44,698 nucleotides of DNA, taken from contig JAFSIZ010000090.1 in the NCBI GenBank assembly GCA_017439555.1, positions 1-44,698 of the forward strand, read 5' to 3'. Position numbers and translations under genes: made by a program. How positions within the stretch are numbered: position 1 is the stretch's first letter; the number at the start of each line of letters is the position of its first letter. The notes under the pieces are model-generated. The model worked only from the letters and a program-made list of their open reading frames with translations. It made no database searches and was not told the DNA's origin. This stretch comes from Oscillospiraceae bacterium (GTDB taxonomy: Bacteria > Bacillota > Clostridia > Oscillospirales > JAAYXM01). Positions 40,214 through 44,698 of this stretch are shown piece by piece.

Positions 40214-40879
40214 TTGATCAGAATCTCAAATCTTTCAAAGATATACAAAACGAAGACAGGTATCGTCACAGCCCTGTCAGATGTCGATCTTCACGTTACC
40301 AAACAGGAGTTTCTCGCTGTAATCGGAAAATCGGGCTCAGGGAAAAGCACTTTGATGAACATCCTCGGATGCCTCACCTTTCCGACGGCAGGCTCATATT
40401 TTCTCAACGGAAACAACGTTTTAGCGATTAAAAAGGCTGAACTCTCACGCATACGCAACCGCGAAATCGGCTTTATTTTTCAGAAATTCAATCTTATAGA
40501 AAAAATGACGGCACTCGAGAATGTCGAGCTTCCGCTGATTTACGCAAAAGTTCCGCATTCAGAACGCCGTGCAATTGCAAAAAGCACGTTATGCAAGTTG
40601 GGTTTATCAGAAAGATTGAACCACCACCCGAGTGAGCTTTCCGGCGGTCAGCAACAAAGAGTTGCAATAGCGCGTGCAATCGCACATAATCCTTCTGTAA
40701 TTCTCGCTGATGAACCCACAGGCAATCTTGACCCAAACTCAACATCAGACACTCTTGAGATTTTATCCGAACTCAACCGCAACGGCGCGACTGTGGTATT
40801 GATAACTCACGACAAGAACATTGCCGCCAGAGCGCACCGTGTGATAGAAATTTCAAACGGAAAAATAATTTTGCAGTAA
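40214..40879 (+). CDS. ABC transporter ATP-binding protein (LolD/MacB type), orphan
   Basis: A 221-residue ATPase. Walker [10 protein letters not shown] (about 37-45), the Q-loop [20 protein letters not shown], signature [15 protein letters not shown] and Walker [13 protein letters not shown] are complete. The sequence is that of ATPases paired with FtsX/MacB-like permeases for lipoprotein or peptide export. No permease gene is adjacent in the window; the neighbours are a YitT protein and a dCMP deaminase. The start codon is TTG 40214, about 9 nt after GAGGAGA. Confidence 0.9.
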   Translation: MIRISNLSKIYKTKTGIVTALSDVDLHVTKQEFLAVIGKSGSGKSTLMNILGCLTFPTAGSYFLNGNNVLAIKKAELSRIRNREIGFIFQKFNLIEKMTALENVELPLIYAKVPHSERRAIAKSTLCKLGLSERLNHHPSELSGGQQQRVAIARAIAHNPSVILADEPTGNLDPNSTSDTLEILSELNRNGATVVLITHDKNIAARAHRVIEISNGKIILQ

Positions 40880-40901
40880 AATATAAAAAGAGGTGTTTTC
40901 A

Positions 40902-41393
40902 ATGGAGCGCAGAGACAAATTCAATTATTATCTTGACATCGCAGAAACTGTACTTGAACGAGGGACATGCCTACGACGAAATTACGGTGCAATAATCGTC
41001 AGAAACGACTCAATTATTTCAACCGGTTATGTCGGTGCTCCCAGAGGCCGTGCAAATTGCTGTGACCTTGGTTATTGCAGGCGCGAGCAGCTTCACATTC
41101 CGAGAGGTGAACGCTATGAGCTTTGCCGCAGTGTTCACGCTGAGGCAAATGCCATAATTGCGGCATCACGCTCTGAAATGCTCGGCTCAACACTCTATCT
41201 CGTCGGAAGAGATATGAAGACAGGAGAGCTTATCCCCGATGCAAGCTCGTGTGCTATGTGTAAACGCATGATCATAAACGCAGGAATAGAGCGTGTCGTT
41301 ATCCGCAACACCCCGGAAAAATATACAATAATTCTTGTTTCCGATTGGGTTAAAAACGATGACTCTCTCGACGATTCAGCTTTAGGTTATTAA
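40902..41393 (+). CDS. dCMP/cytidine deaminase-family protein
   Basis: A 163-residue zinc deaminase similar to ComEB/dCMP deaminase, which converts dCMP to dUMP for thymidylate synthesis. The zinc-binding VHAEANAI (His plus catalytic Glu) near residue 78 and the second half-site SSCAMCKRMI are present, where the usual PCxxC has Ser before the first Cys. The N-terminal KFNYYLDIAETVLERGTC and the YVGAPRG motif fit the dCMP group. ATG 40902 follows AGAGGTG; GTG 40893 is inside that site. Confidence 0.88.
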   Translation: MERRDKFNYYLDIAETVLERGTCLRRNYGAIIVRNDSIISTGYVGAPRGRANCCDLGYCRREQLHIPRGERYELCRSVHAEANAIIAASRSEMLGSTLYLVGRDMKTGELIPDASSCAMCKRMIINAGIERVVIRNTPEKYTIILVSDWVKNDDSLDDSALGY

Positions 41394-41413
41394 TAATTTA
41401 TGAGGTGAATAAA

Positions 41414-41575
41414 ATGAAAAAGACTTTTACAACAATCGGTATTATCCTTTCAATCCTTGCCGCTGTATGCGCAATTCTCGGTGCGGTATATTATTTCTTT
41501 GCAACAAAAGAAAAGCGCATTGGTGAACGCTTTATAAAAACCGAAGATGAAGCAGTTGTTATTGAAGAGGAATAA
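41414..41575 (+). CDS. 53-residue single-span membrane protein
   Basis: A short gene between the deaminase and nth. ATG 41414 is preceded by TGAGGTG, and the frame ends at TAA 41573-41575. The protein has basic residues at the N-terminus (MKKTF), a hydrophobic segment of about 23 residues (TIGIILSILAAVCAILGAVY), then a charged tail that ends in an acidic run (EAVVIEEE). It resembles small membrane proteins often left unannotated in Firmicutes. Function is unknown. Spacing of 20 and 9 nt to its neighbours suggests co-transcription. Confidence 0.7.
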   Translation: MKKTFTTIGIILSILAAVCAILGAVYYFFATKEKRIGERFIKTEDEAVVIEEE

Positions 41576-41584
41576 TTTTTACAT

Positions 41585-42241
41585 ATGAATTTAAAAGAAC
41601 GGGTTTATGGCATCGTCGAAGGTTTGAAAAGAGATTATCCGCAAGCTGAATGCTCACTCAACTATGATGAGCCTTATCAGCTTCTTTTCGCAACACGTCT
41701 TTCAGCGCAATGCACGGACGCACGTGTGAATATCGTCACAAAAGAGCTTTATTCCAGATTCAGATCTCTCTCAGAAATCGCAGAATGTGATATCGCAGAG
41801 CTTGAGCGCATCGTTCGCCCCTGCGGTGTTTTTCGTATGAAAGCACGTGATATACGCGCCTGCGCAAACGTGCTGCTGGAGAAATATGACGGACGTGTTC
41901 CCGACACTATGGAAGAGCTTATCTCGCTGCCCGGTGTCGGAAGAAAAACGGCCAATCTTATCCTCGGAGATATCTATGGTAAACCGGCTGTCGTTGCTGA
42001 TACACACTGTATAAGAATTTCAAACAAGCTTGGACTTTGCGATTCAAAAGACCCCAAAAAAGTGGAGATGCGCCTGCGCAAAATCATCCCACCCGAAGAG
42101 CAGAATATGCTTTGCCACCGTTTTGTGTGGCACGGCAGAGCCGTGTGCAGCGCAAGAAATCCTCAATGTGAAAACTGCAGCATCAGTAAATACTGCAAAA
42201 CATACGAAAAAGACAGCAAAAAACAAGGAGCACCATTATGA
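41585..42241 (+). CDS. nth: Endonuclease III
   Basis: A 218-residue base-excision repair glycosylase/AP lyase for oxidised pyrimidines. The helix-hairpin-helix LPGVGRKTANLIL (near residue 118) contains the catalytic lysine, and the following VVADTHCIRI supplies the aspartate. The C-terminal [4Fe-4S] ligand set C-x6-C-x2-C-x5-C (CSARNPQCENCSISKYC) is complete. The preceding ribosome site is weak (GAGGAA in the previous gene). Its stop overlaps the first amidohydrolase start by 4 nt, so that gene is translationally coupled to a repair gene, an odd pairing. Confidence 0.95.
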   Translation: MNLKERVYGIVEGLKRDYPQAECSLNYDEPYQLLFATRLSAQCTDARVNIVTKELYSRFRSLSEIAECDIAELERIVRPCGVFRMKARDIRACANVLLEKYDGRVPDTMEELISLPGVGRKTANLILGDIYGKPAVVADTHCIRISNKLGLCDSKDPKKVEMRLRKIIPPEEQNMLCHRFVWHGRAVCSARNPQCENCSISKYCKTYEKDSKKQGAPL

Positions 42242-43053
42242 ATATGAATGAGCAAATGAAACTTTTTTACGAAAATCCGGTCATAGCCTGGCACGAGCAT
42301 ATATCTCTGTATAAGGGTTATGAAACCTTTGATATGGAAAATGCATTGGGCACACTTGAGGTTATGGACAAATTAGGTGTTGATAAAATTGTCACCTCTA
42401 TTCCTGTTGTTGACTATCGTCGCGGCGACCCCAAATATGCAACTGCAGCAAATAACCTTACATATGAAGCAGTTAAGCTCAACCCTGAGCGTATATTCGG
42501 AATGTGCTATGTCCACGGCGGACACCGCGACTTTGCGCTCCGCGAGATTGACCGCTGCATCAATGAACTCGGCTTTGTCGGCGTCAAACTCTATTACGAC
42601 TATTTTATGGATGATCCGATTCAATATCCTATAATCGAAAAATGCATCGAACTCGACATTCCCATTCTGATGCATTCAATGAAGCATATGGATCCGCGAA
42701 ATGCAAGCTATCAGCCTATCACCTCAAACGGTGTGCATATGGCAAATGCTGCAAAGAAATATCCCGAAGCAACTTTCGTTATGGGACATTTCACAATTTG
42801 CGAATGGAAATATTCTCTCAAAGCGATTGCAGACTGCCCCAATGTTTATGCCGATATCAGCGGAAGCTATTACGAGCGTCCGCAGATGGAAGAGGCCGTC
42901 GCCCTGCTCGGTGCAGACAGACTTCTCTGGGGCACGGATATGTCTTGGTCTACAGCTGTCGCCAAAATACTCGGCGCAGAAATCTCGCTTGAAGACAAAA
43001 AAACAATTCTTGCAGGAAAAGCCTTTTCAAGGTTTCTTGATAAATCAAAATAA
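42238..43053 (+). CDS. Amidohydrolase-2 family TIM-barrel hydrolase, copy 1
   Basis: A 271-residue cytoplasmic enzyme of the Amidohydro_2 family (ACMSD/OMPDC-like metal hydrolases or decarboxylases). Candidate ligands are HEH in AWHEHISLY (about 19-21), a histidine in ILMHSMKH, the histidine of VMGHF and the aspartate of WGTDMSW. The substrate is unknown; carboxylates or lactones are typical. AAGGAG precedes ATG 42238 by 8 nt; ATG 42244 is an alternative. It is clearly homologous along its length to the next gene, 26 nt downstream. Confidence 0.85.
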   Translation: MNMNEQMKLFYENPVIAWHEHISLYKGYETFDMENALGTLEVMDKLGVDKIVTSIPVVDYRRGDPKYATAANNLTYEAVKLNPERIFGMCYVHGGHRDFALREIDRCINELGFVGVKLYYDYFMDDPIQYPIIEKCIELDIPILMHSMKHMDPRNASYQPITSNGVHMANAAKKYPEATFVMGHFTICEWKYSLKAIADCPNVYADISGSYYERPQMEEAVALLGADRLLWGTDMSWSTAVAKILGAEISLEDKKTILAGKAFSRFLDKSK

Positions 43054-43079
43054 TTTGTCCAAAACAAGGAGGACCCAAT

Positions 43080-43901
43080 ATGGATATCAAAGAACAAATG
43101 AAACTTCTGCACGACAATCCGGTTGTTTCGTGGCATGAGCATATCAACTATGAATCGCATGTCGGAAACCCCAATTATGCATTTGCAGAAAGTTTTATTA
43201 AGACTCTCGATGTGCTCGGTGTAGATAAAGTCGTCTCTTCTGTTCCTGTTGCTGCAGAGCGCCATTGTACCCCAGAACAGTTCAGGGCAGCAAATGACCT
43301 TATGTATGAAATGACTCAGCTCTATCCCGGCAGAGTTTACGGACAGGCATTTGTAAACCCCGGCTATTGTGAGGAAATGAAGGCAGAGCTTGAGCGTTGC
43401 GTCAAAGAGCTCGGTTTTGTCGGAGTTAAGCTCTACCATCAATACAGGATGGATGATCCGGCAATGTTTGCGCTTGTTGAAAAGTGTATTGAGCTCGATA
43501 TTCCGATTCTTATGCACTGCGGAAAAACAATGGATCCCGAAACAAGCAAGCGTCAGCCGCGTATTTCAGACGGCGTACATATGGCAAACATAGCGCGGCG
43601 TTATCCCGAAGCGACCTTCATTATGGGACACATCGGCGGAGGCGGCGACTGGCAATGGGAAATCAAAGCAATTGCAGATTGTCCGAATGTTTATGCAGAT
43701 GTTGGCGGCAGCGTTTATGACCGTCCGCTCATAGAGGAATCCGTCAGATATCTCGGCGCAGACAGACTTCTTTTTGCAACAGACGGCGGATGGAGCTCCA
43801 GTGTTGCCAAGGTTCTCGGCGCGGATATCTCTGTAGAAGATAAGAAAACCATTTTTTCAAGCAAAGCATTCAATAGATTCTTAGAAAAGGCAGGTAAATA
43901 A
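43080..43901 (+). CDS. Amidohydrolase-2 family TIM-barrel hydrolase, copy 2
   Basis: A 273-residue paralogue of the preceding protein; the N-termini align as KEQMKLLHDNPVVSWHEHI against NEQMKLFYENPVIAWHEHI. Ligand positions are conserved: HEH, ILMHCGKT, IMGHIGGGG and LFATDGGW, where ATD replaces GTD. The GGGGDW loop after the third ligand is longer than in copy 1, so the substrates may differ. AAGGAGGA is the ribosome site. The third family member begins 2 nt after the stop. Confidence 0.85.
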   Translation: MDIKEQMKLLHDNPVVSWHEHINYESHVGNPNYAFAESFIKTLDVLGVDKVVSSVPVAAERHCTPEQFRAANDLMYEMTQLYPGRVYGQAFVNPGYCEEMKAELERCVKELGFVGVKLYHQYRMDDPAMFALVEKCIELDIPILMHCGKTMDPETSKRQPRISDGVHMANIARRYPEATFIMGHIGGGGDWQWEIKAIADCPNVYADVGGSVYDRPLIEESVRYLGADRLLFATDGGWSSSVAKVLGADISVEDKKTIFSSKAFNRFLEKAGK

Positions 43902-43903
43902 TT

Positions 43904-44698
43904 ATGTTTATAGATATCAGTACATATGTCGGCCACTGGCCGTTCCGCAATCTGAAATACAACACACTCGAAGGGCTTGATGCACTTGCACAGAAATATG
44001 GAATAACCCATATGGTTGTTGCCAATGTAAACGGCTTCTTCTATAAGGACGCAAACACAGCAAACCTCGAGCTTCTGGATGAGCTTAAGGCATATAGCGG
44101 AAAGACTGTATTTCTCCCGATGGCAGTTGTCAACCCGACATATCCTGCCTGGGAAAAGGATGCACGTGATATGATAGCAGCAGGCTTTGCAGGCTTTGAA
44201 CTTGCTCCGATTTACCATAGCTATTCGCTTGCACCTGAAATGCTTTATGACCAGTATCTCCCGAAGCACCGCGCAAAATGGGTGATTGATCTTGCCGAAG
44301 AGCTTGATGTTCCTGTCAGAATCTGCTCAAGCTTTGAGAATTTCCGCGGAAGATCAAAGCTTGACAACTACAACAACGTAACCGGCGAGGACTACTTTGC
44401 ACTCCTCTCGAAGAATGACAAGGTTCACGTTTTCGCAACAAGCTTCTCTCCGTTTGCGGCAGGTGAGCATTTCGGAGCTCTTATCCGCGAGCGCAAGAAC
44501 ACATATTTCGACACAACGCAGTTTGAGACCTTCAACACAAACGCAGGCGCAAATATGTGGAATGCCATTTCAAAAGAGCAGCTCTGCTTCGGCTCGCTTT
44601 CTCCCTTCAACTATATGGAGGCAAATCTTCTCCGTATGGAATATACTCCCGAGTTTGATGCAGATGCTATGAAGACAAACGCCGCCCGTGCTTTTAAA
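43904..44698 (+). CDS. Amidohydrolase-like protein, metal ligands degenerate (partial)
   Basis: The frame is open for 265 codons to the end of the window, so the C-terminus is missing. It resembles the two preceding proteins in length and in the start MFIDISTYVGHWPF, a pattern seen in a subgroup of Amidohydro_2 proteins. The HxH of strand 1 is absent, the LMH histidine is replaced by VRICSS, MGH by FATSF and the GTD aspartate by FGSLS. It may be inactive, non-metal, or a partner subunit of one of the active copies. It starts 2 nt after copy 2. Confidence 0.75.
   Translation, partial: MFIDISTYVGHWPFRNLKYNTLEGLDALAQKYGITHMVVANVNGFFYKDANTANLELLDELKAYSGKTVFLPMAVVNPTYPAWEKDARDMIAAGFAGFELAPIYHSYSLAPEMLYDQYLPKHRAKWVIDLAEELDVPVRICSSFENFRGRSKLDNYNNVTGEDYFALLSKNDKVHVFATSFSPFAAGEHFGALIRERKNTYFDTTQFETFNTNAGANMWNAISKEQLCFGSLSPFNYMEANLLRMEYTPEFDADAMKTNAARAFK

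Noticed and set aside
1-44698. CRISPR arrays, insertion sequences, integrase or phage genes
   Set aside because: No regularly spaced repeats, transposase motifs or phage structural genes were seen on either strand.

Overview
The window reads as chromosomal DNA of an endospore-forming, low-to-moderate GC Gram-positive bacterium, most likely an anaerobic gut-type Clostridia. Supporting signs are both dipicolinate synthase subunits (dpaA, dpaB), a long-form ribosome hibernation factor, a tetrahydrofolate riboswitch on a folate ECF transporter gene, strong Shine-Dalgarno sequences, TTG starts, vegetative promoters of the TTGxxx-17-TATxxT kind and many tight rho-independent terminators. I see no insertion sequence, prophage, CRISPR array or rRNA.

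Layout. 1-3847: a run of small accessory genes (XRE/zinc-ribbon regulator, flavodoxin-ferredoxin protein, MGMT-like protein, zinc-ribbon membrane protein, Spx/ArsC-like protein, small membrane protein, flavin reductase). 3967-4761: M55 D-aminopeptidase with its own promoter. 4803-9063 (minus): two adjacent transcription units, Gfo/Idh oxidoreductase plus 2-hydroxyacid dehydrogenase, then an AraC regulator plus an enolase-superfamily enzyme. They look like a small acid-sugar or carboxylate pathway of unknown substrate. 9337-18672: housekeeping block (cell-wall amidase, an unknown protein coupled to an ABC-F ATPase, prfA, Sua5, coaE, M18 aminopeptidase, trxB, and a lone fumarase alpha subunit). 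18810-25238: hpf, paired chromate-transporter halves, tRNA-Arg(ACG), lipoprotein, nfeD-SPFH-mscL, riboswitch-folT, uppP.

25336-34882 is the most distinctive locus. An AraC regulator is divergent from a seven-gene operon encoding uronate isomerase, an RraA-family protein, a fructuronate-reductase-like SDR, mannonate dehydratase and three tandem GH39-like glycoside hydrolases. The enzymes give a complete route from a glucuronide to 2-keto-3-deoxygluconate. The glycosidases lack signal peptides, so the substrate is probably imported as an oligosaccharide.

34999-36447: dpaA-dpaB. 36479-39179 (minus): mgtE, preceded by its own promoter and a roughly 180-nt structured leader that I cannot assign to a known riboswitch, then nagA. 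39302-44698: YitT-family membrane protein, an orphan ABC ATPase, dCMP deaminase, a 53-residue membrane protein, endonuclease III, and three consecutive amidohydrolase-2 proteins. The third runs off the window and appears to have lost its metal ligands.

All calls come from reading the sequence; no database search was possible. The best candidates for undescribed biology are the mgtE leader RNA, the triple GH39/uronate operon and the amidohydrolase trio.
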